This document shows, one piece after another, positions 25,126 through 33,384 of a DNA stretch of 64,000 bases. Below the pieces are notes generated by a model. It was not told the DNA's origin. It was given only the letters and a program-made list of their open reading frames with translations, and searched no databases. Position numbers and translations under genes: made by a program. Source of the DNA: Candidatus Chlorobium masyuteum (GTDB lineage: Bacteria; Bacteroidota; Chlorobiia; Chlorobiales; Chlorobiaceae). Numbering within the stretch: the first letter of the stretch is position 1; each line of letters starts with the position of its first letter. The stretch covers positions 1-64,000 of the forward strand of contig NZ_JAAORA010000006.1 of the NCBI RefSeq assembly GCF_011601315.1, in the 5' to 3' direction.

Positions 25126-26460
25126 ATGAGTTATATTTTTCAGCAGGCCCGTCTGCTCAATCCTCTTGAAAAGCTTGACCGCACCGGATCCATAAAGGTC
25201 TCCGATGTAGGTATCATTGAAGCGCTCGCCTTCGATAATGACACGCTTCCCTCTTCACCCGAAGACCGGATTGTTGACCTTCGGGGCCAGATTCTCGCTC
25301 CGGGCCTTTTTGATATGCACTGCCATTTCCGGGAACCCGGTCAGGAGTACAAGGAGACGCTTGAAAGCGGTTCGGAAGCTGCGGCTGCCGGAGGTTTTAC
25401 CGGGGTCGCCCTGATGCCGAACACAAAACCGGTTATAGACAGTCCGCTGGGCGTCGCTTATATCCGTCATCACGCCGCAAATCTGGCGGTCGATCTTGAA
25501 GTTGTCGGTGCGATGACTGTTGAGAGCCGCGGAGAGCATCTTGCCCCCTTCGGAAAGTTCCGATCCTATGGAGTAACGGCCATATCAGATGACGGAACGG
25601 CTATTCAGAGCAGTCAGATCATGCGGCTCGCTTTTGAGTATGCATCAAACTTTGATCTCCTCATCATTCAGCACTGCGAAGACAAATCCCTTACCCAGGG
25701 TGCGGTCATGAATGAAGGTGTTTTTTCAGCACAACTCGGTCTGAAAGGTATTCCGGACATATCCGAAGCCATTACCCTCGGAAGAGACCTGCTGCTGATG
25801 GAGTACCTGCAGAAGCACAAACTGCATGAACCGCTGGGAAAACCACGCTATCATGTTGCTCACATCAGTACCGGAGCCGCACTTGATCTTGTGCGCAAGG
25901 CAAAGCGTGAAGGACTGGCTGTGACCTGTGAGGTTACACCCCACCATTTCACCCTCTGTGATGAGTCGCTGTTTCAGGCTGAAGATAAAGGCAACTATCT
26001 GATGAAACCGCCGCTTGGCTCAAGGGAGAATCTTGAAGCCATTCTGCAGGGGCTGGCCGACGGAACGATTGATGCCATTGCCACAGACCATGCCCCGCAT
26101 GCATCACATGAAAAAGAGTGCCCCCTCGACCAGGCGGCGTTCGGCATTATCGGACTTGAAACATCGGTTGGCCTTACCCTGACAGAACTGGTAGAAAAGA
26201 GGATTATCTCCATCTCTCGGGCCATTGAACTGCTCTCGGTCAACCCGCGGAGAATCATGAACCTCAAACCGATTCTTTTCGCGCCGGGCGAAGTTGCCAA
26301 TTTCACCTTCATCAATCCCGAAAAGGAGTGGCGATGCACTCCGGAATCGATTCGCTCCAAATCATCAAACACCCCCTTTCTTAATCGCACGCTGAAAGGA
26401 AAATCGAGCGGAATATTCCACAAGGGGAGGCTTCTCTTTTCGGAACCGGAGCGGCACTGA
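25126..26460 (+). CDS. pyrC: Dihydroorotase
   Basis: A 444-residue zinc-dependent amidohydrolase catalysing the cyclisation of carbamoyl aspartate to dihydroorotate in pyrimidine synthesis. The metal site starts with DMHCHFREPG (His65, His67). The substrate-contact segment GFTGVALMPNTKPV follows, along with HVAHIST and TDHAPHASHEK. Length and motifs fit the type I, long-form bacterial dihydroorotase. FAH-family gene precedes it by 26 bases; a small conserved-looking gene follows after 111 bases. No truncation or odd residue noticed. Confidence 0.95.
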   Translation: MSYIFQQARLLNPLEKLDRTGSIKVSDVGIIEALAFDNDTLPSSPEDRIVDLRGQILAPGLFDMHCHFREPGQEYKETLESGSEAAAAGGFTGVALMPNTKPVIDSPLGVAYIRHHAANLAVDLEVVGAMTVESRGEHLAPFGKFRSYGVTAISDDGTAIQSSQIMRLAFEYASNFDLLIIQHCEDKSLTQGAVMNEGVFSAQLGLKGIPDISEAITLGRDLLLMEYLQKHKLHEPLGKPRYHVAHISTGAALDLVRKAKREGLAVTCEVTPHHFTLCDESLFQAEDKGNYLMKPPLGSRENLEAILQGLADGTIDAIATDHAPHASHEKECPLDQAAFGIIGLETSVGLTLTELVEKRIISISRAIELLSVNPRRIMNLKPILFAPGEVANFTFINPEKEWRCTPESIRSKSSNTPFLNRTLKGKSSGIFHKGRLLFSEPERH

Positions 26461-26571
26461 TTCCTTTATACAGATTACTTGCTTCCGGTTATTATTTTCA
26501 TTACTTTCTTGTTCATTTTTGGCAAAATCTTTTAGTGCCGAGTATTAACAACAAGAACTAACGCACACGTC

Positions 26572-26766
26572 ATGGCAAAGAAACAAACGTTTGGAGATAA
26601 AGGTAAAAAAACCGGTGTCAGCGACTTCAAAATGGCCAAGCTTGTTTTTTCCGTAAAATCCGAAAAGAGCAATGCATGGAAATTCGTTGAAAAACATGTC
26701 AGAATCCCGAATGGCGAGAATGAACAGCCTATTCTGGCAAAAGCTATCAGCGATTACGCAAAATAA
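26572..26766 (+). CDS. Small basic hypothetical protein
   Basis: A 64-residue, lysine-rich protein with no family I can name. It starts MAKKQTFGDKGKK, then a predicted strand pair (MAKLVFSVKSEKSNAWKFVE), and ends with a short helix (ILAKAISDYAK). The composition and size resemble a small nucleic-acid or ribosome-associated protein, but there is no motif to prove it. It has its own upstream region of 110 AT-rich bases. The frame and codon use look genuine and it does not overlap other genes. Confidence 0.65.
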   Translation: MAKKQTFGDKGKKTGVSDFKMAKLVFSVKSEKSNAWKFVEKHVRIPNGENEQPILAKAISDYAK

Positions 26767-26861
26767 TTGCCCGGCAGATCAGTACAGGGCATTGCAATTG
26801 ATGCCCTGCACTCCCTCCTTTTCCCGTCTCTTTTTTCACCGCCATACCCGAGAGTTCCGAT

Positions 26862-27632
26862 ATGCAGGGAACAGAAAATCCATCAGCGTGGTTCGAGGAG
26901 TGGTTTAACCATCCCTTCTACCTTCAGCTCTACAGTCACAGAAACAGGGATGAGGCTGAACGCTGCATCCTCACCATTCTCGCTCTGACAGAGCTTGACC
27001 GCAAGCCCTGTCACTCGGTTTCCGTCCTTGATATTGCCTGCGGAGCAGGCCGTCACGCTCTTGAATTTGCCCGTCTGGGCTACACGGTAACCGGAAACGA
27101 TCTCTCCCCTTTTCTGCTTGAAGAGGCCAGAAAAGAGGCGGCGAACGGCTGCCTCAACGTACAGCTTACCGGCTGCGATATGAGGGCGATCAAGGAACAG
27201 GAGCGGTTTGATCTGGTGGTACAGCTCTTCACCAGTTTCGGCTACTTCACGACCAAAGAGGAGGACATGCTTGTTCTTCAAAGGGTTTATGACGCGTTGA
27301 AGCGCGGAGGGTGGTATGTGCTCGATCTGATCAACCCAATCCATCTTGAGCGGACGCTTGTTCCGCATTCATGCAGGATGGCTGGCGATCTGACGGTTAA
27401 CGAGGAGAGGCGTCTGGAAAACGGGAGAATCACCAAAACCATCACCATCACCTCCCCTTCGGAAGAGAGGCTGAACTTCAGTGAATCAGTTAGAGTCTAC
27501 GCAAGAGAAGAGATAGCGTCAATGCTGAGTGAAACGGGATTTTCACTCAGCACGATTGCCGGTGACTATGACGGCTCCCCTTTCGAAGCAACGCTTTCGC
27601 CGAGAATGATGCTCTTCTGCCGCAAACCTTAA
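26862..27632 (+). CDS. Class I SAM-dependent methyltransferase
   Basis: A 256-residue cytosolic protein with a Rossmann methyltransferase fold. Motif I is VLDIACGAGRHALEFA (about 56-71) and the acidic end of strand 2 follows in NDLSPFLLEEA. Motif IV-like FDLVVQLFTSFGYF (about 117-130) and post-motif GGWYVLDLINP are also visible. The N-terminal AWFEEWFNHPFYLQLYSHRN is typical of a small subfamily common in bacteria whose substrate is unknown. The gene is convergent with the epimerase gene, the two coding regions overlapping by 4 bases. Confidence 0.85.
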   Translation: MQGTENPSAWFEEWFNHPFYLQLYSHRNRDEAERCILTILALTELDRKPCHSVSVLDIACGAGRHALEFARLGYTVTGNDLSPFLLEEARKEAANGCLNVQLTGCDMRAIKEQERFDLVVQLFTSFGYFTTKEEDMLVLQRVYDALKRGGWYVLDLINPIHLERTLVPHSCRMAGDLTVNEERRLENGRITKTITITSPSEERLNFSESVRVYAREEIASMLSETGFSLSTIAGDYDGSPFEATLSPRMMLFCRKP

Positions 27633-28621
27633 AGCAGATTCCGATCGCGATACCATTCATAGGCATTTCGAATACTGTGTTCGTGCGGCTCAAACCGCAT
27701 GTTTAGCTCACGAATTGCCTTGGACGAATCAAAATAGAGATACTCGGAGGCAACCCTGAACATGGAGAGGTTGAAGAGCTTCGAGATACTGTTTTTATTC
27801 TTGTACAGATCAAGAATCGACTTCAGTATCCTTGCCATCCAGAATGGGAGCGGAAAATGGATTTTCGGTGCTCCGGTAATCCTTGAAATCGTGTCGGCCA
27901 GCTGCTTGTAGGAGACATTTTCTCCCCCGATAATGTAGCGCTCGCCGGTTCTCCCTTTTTCCATCGCCGCGATGATGGTCTCGGCCACAATTTCAACATC
28001 GACAACACAGATACCGCCAAGCGGGTAAAAAGGGAGTTTCCGGTTGTAGACATCCTTGATAATACGTCCGGCATTAAAGTTTATATCACCGGCTCCGAAG
28101 ACGAATGCGGGATTGACAATAACACAGTCAAGTCCTTTTTTGACGGCAGTTGCCACTTCAACTTCAGCGATATGTTTTGTTCTGGCATACTCCAGGCTGA
28201 TTGAGTCAAAATTCCAGACAACCGATTCGTTCACCGGTTTTTTGTCAAATGCTATCCCGACGGCCGTTATGGAGCTGACATGAATAACCCGTTTAACTCC
28301 GGTAGCAAGGGCTGCGCGCAGAATATTTTTTGTTCCGTCAACATTGATTTTGTAAAGCAGTGCATTTTTCTTGTCGCCCATATAGGTAAGGCCTGCGGTA
28401 TGATAGACAAGATCAATCCCCTTCATCGCCTCATGGATCGAGTCACTGTCTGTTATATCGCCATAGAGAAGATGAATGCGGTCCAGGACATCAGAGAGTG
28501 AGGTCAAATCAGAGGTTTTTCTGACAAGGACAAAGATTTCATCAGATGAGGCTGCAAGCTTGATAACAAGACGGGAACCAATAAAACCGGTAGCTCCGGT
28601 TACCAGAATTTTTTTATTCAC
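27629..28621 (-). CDS. NAD(P)-dependent epimerase/dehydratase (extended SDR)
   Basis: A 330-residue extended short-chain dehydrogenase. The nucleotide-binding loop TGATGFIG lies at residues 9-16, and the catalytic Tyr145-x3-Lys149 pair appears in LEYARTKH, with Ser117 (VSS) as partner. A substrate domain with GGENVSYKQLADTI follows. The resemblance is to dihydroflavonol-reductase/hopanoid-associated sugar epimerase types, but the substrate is not deducible. It is convergent with the methyltransferase. The 95 bases upstream separate it from the BMP lipoprotein gene on the same strand; co-transcription is possible. Confidence 0.85.
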   Translation of the reverse strand: MNKKILVTGATGFIGSRLVIKLAASSDEIFVLVRKTSDLTSLSDVLDRIHLLYGDITDSDSIHEAMKGIDLVYHTAGLTYMGDKKNALLYKINVDGTKNILRAALATGVKRVIHVSSITAVGIAFDKKPVNESVVWNFDSISLEYARTKHIAEVEVATAVKKGLDCVIVNPAFVFGAGDINFNAGRIIKDVYNRKLPFYPLGGICVVDVEIVAETIIAAMEKGRTGERYIIGGENVSYKQLADTISRITGAPKIHFPLPFWMARILKSILDLYKNKNSISKLFNLSMFRVASEYLYFDSSKAIRELNMRFEPHEHSIRNAYEWYRDRNLL

Positions 28622-28716
28622 GAATCAAATGCTTCAAAATAATTAACAAACCTTCATTTCTCTGTTCTGCATAATTCTGATAACCGGCCATTCCGGAACC
28701 GCACGTTATGCTGCTG

Positions 28717-29760
28717 TTATTGTGCGGTGCTGTTTTCTTCAACCGAAATTTCTCCGCTCACGATTTTATTACGAAGAGTCTCTACTTTTTCATGATTTGC
28801 CGCTCCGATCAGAGCCGAATTCTTCTCATTGTAGACGTAATCGGTATAGCGGTCGGCCAGACCGAAAACAGCAACCGACCCGCCTTTGAACGAGCCATCA
28901 AGTGCACGCTCAACCGTTTTCAGCACAGCACGATCCACAGCCTTGATCATGCTGCTCAACACAAAGCCCGGAGCATCCGGCTCCTGATCCCTGTCGGTGC
29001 AGATAACAAGCTTCCTGGTCTCTCTGGCAGCTTCAATGACGCCAAGACCGCTCGCTCCGGCGGCTTCATAGATGATATCGGCTCCCCTTGCAAATTGGCC
29101 AAGAGCCAGCTCCTTACCCTTTGAGGGGTTGGCAAAGGCACTCCCGGTCATACCGATATAGCCGGAAATAACCTTGATGCGGGGATCAACTGCATGAACA
29201 CCGGCAATAAAACCGGTCTCGAATTTTTTAATAACCGAAGACTCCATTCCGCCAATAAAACCGACTGTTTTTGATTTGCTCACCAGTCCCGCCAGAGCGC
29301 CTGCAAGGTATGATCCCTTCTTCTCCTCAAAGACAATTCCCTGGAGATTAGGAGGAATAGCTGCTCCGGGCTTGCTGATATAATCGATGCATGCAAATTT
29401 CTTGTCCGGGAATTCAGCCGCAATCCTTGTGATATCATCACTGAAAAGCAGGCCCACTCCTATTACCAGATCAATATCCGGATCCGAAGCCATCTGGCGC
29501 AGAGCTGCTTCACGATCAGCTCCCTCTCCCTGTGGTTCAACATAGAGAAAATTAATGCCATGCTTCTTTTTGGCCATTTCCAGACCATTGTATGCTGAAT
29601 CATTGAATGATTTATCCCCTCTTCCGCCTATGTCAAAAACAAGTCCAACCTGCAGTTTATCACCGGATGAGCTCTCTTTCCCCTGTTTTTCATCTGTTTT
29701 ACCGGAACAACCGGAAAGAAGAAGAAAAAAGGTGAGCAGATAAGGAAGCAGATGTTTCAT
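28717..29760 (-). CDS. BMP/PnrA-family substrate-binding lipoprotein
   Basis: A 347-residue lipoprotein. The signal peptide ends LLLSGC with Cys18 lipidated. The mature part follows the basic membrane protein/PnrA fold of type I periplasmic binding proteins: LQVGLVFDIGGRGDKSFNDSAYNGLE, then VIGVGLLFSDDI, KTVGFIGGMES and GADIIYEAAGASGLGV. Homologues bind nucleosides for an ABC importer. No permease or ATPase genes lie beside it in this window, so the transporter must be encoded elsewhere or the protein has another sensory role. Confidence 0.9.
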   Translation of the reverse strand: MKHLLPYLLTFFLLLSGCSGKTDEKQGKESSSGDKLQVGLVFDIGGRGDKSFNDSAYNGLEMAKKKHGINFLYVEPQGEGADREAALRQMASDPDIDLVIGVGLLFSDDITRIAAEFPDKKFACIDYISKPGAAIPPNLQGIVFEEKKGSYLAGALAGLVSKSKTVGFIGGMESSVIKKFETGFIAGVHAVDPRIKVISGYIGMTGSAFANPSKGKELALGQFARGADIIYEAAGASGLGVIEAARETRKLVICTDRDQEPDAPGFVLSSMIKAVDRAVLKTVERALDGSFKGGSVAVFGLADRYTDYVYNEKNSALIGAANHEKVETLRNKIVSGEISVEENSTAQ

Positions 29761-29900
29761 TGGAGTGGATGAAAAAGGTTGAAACTGCTATTAACTTGCT
29801 GTTTTCATGGCCTTGAAAATATGAAATTTTATCTCCATTTAAAACCCTGCTGGAACGGATGCCTGTTTTATCAATTCAGCAGCACGGTCTGCATCCCAGG

Positions 29901-30719
29901 CTATACGGCGGTTGACCTCGCGATACCGGCAATGAGCTTCAACAGGGTAAACGCAAGCGACCGGTAGCGGAGCTCTCCATCCAGACCTCTTACGGCGCGG
30001 ATTTTCGGCACCAGTACCGAAGCAACCTTTTCCGGCTCTTCAGCAATGAGTTTCAGAATCCTCTGCGACGAAGCCGGAGCATCGACGAGCAAAAGGTCCG
30101 TCAATACCAATCCAGGGCTCAATTCATGAACGCCGATACCTGTTTTCCCGGCGCTTTTCAACTCTTTTGCAAGAAAACGGGTCAACTCCGCCACCCCCCT
30201 TTTTGAAGCCTTGTGAGGAACAGCACTTCGGGAAAATGCGGCTCCGGGAGATGAAAAACCCATATTGAAGATATGATAGCGCGCTTCGCCTGACAGGGGC
30301 TGACGATCCATAAGCCGGACCGCTTCTGCACAGAGCAGAAGCGAACCGCTCATATTGGTTGCTGATGTCTCAAGGATATCGGGCAGCTCCAGCTCCCATA
30401 ACGGACGCTTCAGGCGGCCCGCAGTTCCGGCGTTGTTGATCCATCGGTCTACCTGACCGAGGCACTCGGAGGCAAACCCGGCAAAACTCCCTACATCTGC
30501 CGGATCGGCAACATCACAACGGAACCCGTAAACCTCTCTCTGCGGAAAAGATTTTTTCAGGGAGCAGAGTGCCCGGTCCAGTCGCTGCTGATTGCGTCCG
30601 CAGAGAACGACCCTGTCTCCGGCCGAAAGAAAAGCTTCCGCAAAAGCATAGCCCAGTCCTTTGCTGCCTCCGGTGATGACAATACCGAGAGATCCCGGTT
30701 CACTCTTCTCTTTATGCAT
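29901..30719 (-). CDS. Short-chain dehydrogenase resembling chlorophyll b reductase (NYC1/NOL), Tyr replaced by His
   Basis: A 272-residue SDR. TGGSKGLG (16-23) binds NAD(P)H, and NNAG is at 95-98. The stretches AFAEAFLSAGDRVVLCGRN, DRWINNAG, YHIFNMGFSSPGA and VHELSPGLVLTDLL, and a C-terminal EEPEKVASVLVPKIRAV, recall plant NYC1/NOL chlorophyll b reductases, which reduce a 7-formyl group. Where those enzymes have Y-x3-K, this one reads HKASK (His169, Lys173); the codon is CAC. The catalytic Tyr is thus missing, so either His substitutes, or the enzyme is altered or inactive. A pigment-related role is inference from similarity and the photosynthetic host. Confidence 0.7.
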   Translation of the reverse strand: MHKEKSEPGSLGIVITGGSKGLGYAFAEAFLSAGDRVVLCGRNQQRLDRALCSLKKSFPQREVYGFRCDVADPADVGSFAGFASECLGQVDRWINNAGTAGRLKRPLWELELPDILETSATNMSGSLLLCAEAVRLMDRQPLSGEARYHIFNMGFSSPGAAFSRSAVPHKASKRGVAELTRFLAKELKSAGKTGIGVHELSPGLVLTDLLLVDAPASSQRILKLIAEEPEKVASVLVPKIRAVRGLDGELRYRSLAFTLLKLIAGIARSTAV

Positions 30720-31019
30720 AACGCTGATCCCTGTATCGCATATAGTTTCAACCGCTCACTCGTTTCGCCGATCAGGAGTGTACTTTGTTTTTCTCTTTTC
30801 GGACAACGAAAAGAGAGTACAATCCATTCATGGCGTCTCTGTTTTTTTTTCGGGCTGCTCACCTTAATAAAAAGCGGTGCCTTTATCGGAGCAGTAAAAA
30901 AATATTCCTCCGTATGCTCTAAATCGTTAGAATCTTTGCTGATATATGCTTATAATTAAAAATATGCACTTTATCAGCAAGACAGCCGCACCTTAACCTA
31001 AAATAAAAGGCTATCGCGT
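30720..31019. promoter_or_regulatory. Divergent intergenic region with a 10-bp inverted repeat
   Basis: These 300 bases separate the divergent SDR and NlpC/P60 genes and hold no convincing gene. At 30792-30816 a perfect 10-bp dyad, TCTCTTTTCG and CGAAAAGAGA, is separated by 5 bases. It lacks a downstream T-run on either strand, so an operator or leader hairpin for the SDR gene is more likely than a terminator. Confidence 0.4.
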
Positions 31020-31643
31020 ATGCCACCTGAACAGAGTAAGCGCTCACCATTTTGTGTGATTTTCCCCCTGAACAGATTCTCCAGATTACTGCGTATTGCT
31101 CTCCTCAGCGTCACCGTAGCCGCTGTGCAACTGCCGGAAACGGCTCATAGCGAGGTCACTTCCGACATCGCTCAACGGCAGGTATCGGATCAGAAATGCG
31201 AGCAAACCTGCAGGATCTCGGGATCCATGCAGAAATTTTTTGTCCATGTCACCCAGTATTTCGGAACCCGCTACCGTTCCGGCGGTCAGACTCCCGCAGG
31301 TTTTGACTGTTCGGGTTTCGTTCGATTCATGTTCAGCAAGGTCTTCAACATGGAGCTCCCCCGTTCTTCAAGAGAGATGGCCGCAATCGGCAATAAAATC
31401 GGAAAAAATGAGCTGCAGCCCGGTGATCTTGTGTTTTTTCAGACATCCGGCAGCCGTATCAACCATGTCGGCATCTTTATCGGCAATGATACCTTTGTTC
31501 ACTCCTCCCTCACCAAGGGCATTACCGAAGACCAGCTCAAACAGAACTACTACGAAAAACGGTTTGCCGGTGCTGTTCGCCTGTTTGATGCCTATTCGGG
31601 CATAAAGCAGAAAAGCGCCAATATCGATAGCGAGCCATCCTGA
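31020..31643 (+). CDS. NlpC/P60-family cell-wall hydrolase
   Basis: A 207-residue exported endopeptidase that likely cuts peptidoglycan stem peptides. A basic N-terminus and a hydrophobic segment (about 22-38) form a signal peptide or anchor. The NlpC/P60 domain covers about 68-190, with the catalytic Cys97 in GFDCSGFVRF, His149 in NHVGIF and a third polar residue, His161 in FVHSS. The arrangement LQPGDLVFFQ is typical. It compares well with Spr/NlpC proteins of Gram-negatives (about 150-190). It is followed by an outer-membrane protein gene 104 bases downstream. Confidence 0.9.
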   Translation: MPPEQSKRSPFCVIFPLNRFSRLLRIALLSVTVAAVQLPETAHSEVTSDIAQRQVSDQKCEQTCRISGSMQKFFVHVTQYFGTRYRSGGQTPAGFDCSGFVRFMFSKVFNMELPRSSREMAAIGNKIGKNELQPGDLVFFQTSGSRINHVGIFIGNDTFVHSSLTKGITEDQLKQNYYEKRFAGAVRLFDAYSGIKQKSANIDSEPS

Positions 31644-31747
31644 TATTCCGCGCTTCATCCCTTCGGGGATATCGGCTCCGGAGATTACAGCGATGACAGT
31701 GAGGTAAAGCAAACAATACTCATCTTTCAAACATAACCGTTACGTTC

Positions 31748-32425
31748 ATGAAAAAAAGAGTGATGAAACGGGCAGTGCTTGTGAGTCTGCTCTCTTTATG
31801 CCTCTCTCCTTCTGCATTCGCCGATACCGGTGATGTCGCCGGTACACTCAAAGGGGGAACATTAGGGCTGGGTGCTGAAGTAACCGTCGGCCTTACCTCC
31901 TCCATCAATGCAAGGGCTGGATTTAACACCCTGAACTATGACGGAAGTACAACAGAGAGCGATATCAAATATGATTACACCCTGAAGCTCCAATCCATTC
32001 CGCTGCTGCTCGACTGGCATCCGTTTGATGCATCAGGATTCAGACTCTCATCGGGTGCCGTATTCAACAGCAACAAGGTGAATGCTACCGGTGCCCCCCA
32101 GGGGACCTACACCATTGGAGGAACAACCTATACCACTGCGCAGATTGCCACACTCAGCGGTGATGTTACCTTCAACAACGTTTCGCCCTATGCCGGAATC
32201 GGATGGGGAAATGCTGTCGGCACCGACAGCGGCCTCTCCATAGCGCTTGACCTTGGCGTCGTCTTTCAGGGTACCCCGAACGTTTCGCTTGCTGCAAGCG
32301 GCCCTATTGCCACTGATGCCACCTTCAAAACCAATCTTGCCAAAGAGACCACCGATCTTGAGAGTAACATCAAAAGTCTGAAGTACTACCCGGTTATCTC
32401 TCTCGGCTTGGCTTACAAGTTTTAA
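31748..32425 (+). CDS. Outer-membrane beta-barrel protein
   Basis: A 225-residue exported protein. A signal peptide (about 1-25) with Lys/Arg N-terminus, hydrophobic core and SAFA-D cleavage region is clear. The remainder shows alternating hydrophobic beta strands (LGLGAEVTVGLTSSINARAG, LQSIPLLLDWHPF, SIALDLGVVF) and ends in Phe (YPVISLGLAYKF), the outer-membrane insertion signal. It resembles small 8-stranded barrels of unknown function common in proteobacteria and Chlorobi. A strong hairpin follows the stop at 32441-32480. Confidence 0.8.
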   Translation: MKKRVMKRAVLVSLLSLCLSPSAFADTGDVAGTLKGGTLGLGAEVTVGLTSSINARAGFNTLNYDGSTTESDIKYDYTLKLQSIPLLLDWHPFDASGFRLSSGAVFNSNKVNATGAPQGTYTIGGTTYTTAQIATLSGDVTFNNVSPYAGIGWGNAVGTDSGLSIALDLGVVFQGTPNVSLAASGPIATDATFKTNLAKETTDLESNIKSLKYYPVISLGLAYKF

Positions 32426-32440
32426 TATCAGCTCCCTCTC

Positions 32441-32488
32441 TCAATGCATCAGAGGGAAGCGATCTCCTCTGATGCATTGACGCTCTTT
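32441..32488 (+). terminator. Strong hairpin terminator after the beta-barrel gene
   Basis: A perfect 15-bp stem, TCAATGCATCAGAGG and CCTCTGATGCATTGA, with a 10-base loop lies 16 bases after the stop codon and is followed by CGCTCTTTTG. The T-run is short, but the stem is unusually long and exact. Confidence 0.75.
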
Positions 32489-32515
32489 TGCCCTCGCTCA
32501 TCCTCCGGCATCACT

Positions 32516-33313
32516 TCATCGAATAATGAGCTCCTTCTGCGGGCTCAGATACCCTTTGAAATGGGCCAGCTGTTCAATAAATGGTTCGGATTTCACCCTG
32601 ATGATCCCCTTGTAAGGATTGTCAAATGCAACAATCACCAGCAGAACCAGCGTAATGATACAGGCCAGTGCGCCGACCATCAATGACTGTGCCATGGAGT
32701 TACTTGTACCGAAAAGAAAACTGAAGCCGATGGTGACAATACCGCCAATAATCATGACACTCCACATGAATGGCGGAATTACCCCCTCCTTTCCTGCCAG
32801 AATTCTCTGGTTTCTTGCATCGCTGAAATCATTGAGGTTTGAAACAATCTCCCGGTACCAGATGCTCTCATATTCATTCTGCGGTCTGAGCCGGAGCGTG
32901 AGATCAAATATCCGGTGAACGGAGCGGAGTGCTTCAGGACTTGAATTGCCTTCAGCCATCATCGGCCACTCCTCATTGATAACCCGAGTGCTGTAGGCGA
33001 TGATCTCCTCCTGGATCGCGGCTGCCTCCGGCCTTCCGCTGAAAGCCCTTACATCCCTGAATACCGATGCCATGCAGCGAACCTCTTCATGCGCCCTTGA
33101 CTCTGCATCCCGATATAACTCCCACTCCACAATTACAACAAAAGCCAGCAGGACAGCATAGATAACCCCGACAACGGAATAGATAAAGCCTGCGACATCA
33201 TTATGCTTTGAGAGTTCCGCCACCCCGAACCGCCTGCGGACCATCATCATGCAAAAGATCGAGCAGAACATGACAAAAGCTGTAATGCCGGCAATAAACA
33301 GAATGTCGTTCAT
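32516..33313 (-). CDS. DUF4239 membrane protein
   Basis: A 265-residue integral membrane protein. Two N-terminal helices (about 1-26 and 42-65) precede a long soluble helical region (about 68-175, with ESRAHEEVRCMASVFRDVRAF), and two more helices (about 183-203 and 210-232) close it. The phrases HNDVAGFIYSVVGVIYAVLLAFVV and ESRAHEEV identify the DUF4239 family, distantly related to bestrophin-like channels. Function is unestablished. It is a single gene facing the beta-barrel gene, with the hairpin between them, and lies 71 bases downstream of recD on the same strand. Confidence 0.85.
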   Translation of the reverse strand: MNDILFIAGITAFVMFCSIFCMMMVRRRFGVAELSKHNDVAGFIYSVVGVIYAVLLAFVVIVEWELYRDAESRAHEEVRCMASVFRDVRAFSGRPEAAAIQEEIIAYSTRVINEEWPMMAEGNSSPEALRSVHRIFDLTLRLRPQNEYESIWYREIVSNLNDFSDARNQRILAGKEGVIPPFMWSVMIIGGIVTIGFSFLFGTSNSMAQSLMVGALACIITLVLLVIVAFDNPYKGIIRVKSEPFIEQLAHFKGYLSPQKELIIR

Positions 33314-33384
33314 CTCGCGAGAAGTTTATTTTTGAGAAAAGAAGCGCAATCCTTCATGTCATCATCAACAACAGTGTCCACTCT

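Noticed and set aside
31660-31690. Small ATCCC-TTCG-GGGAT hairpin after the NlpC/P60 gene as a terminator
   Set aside because: The stem is only five pairs and no T-run follows.
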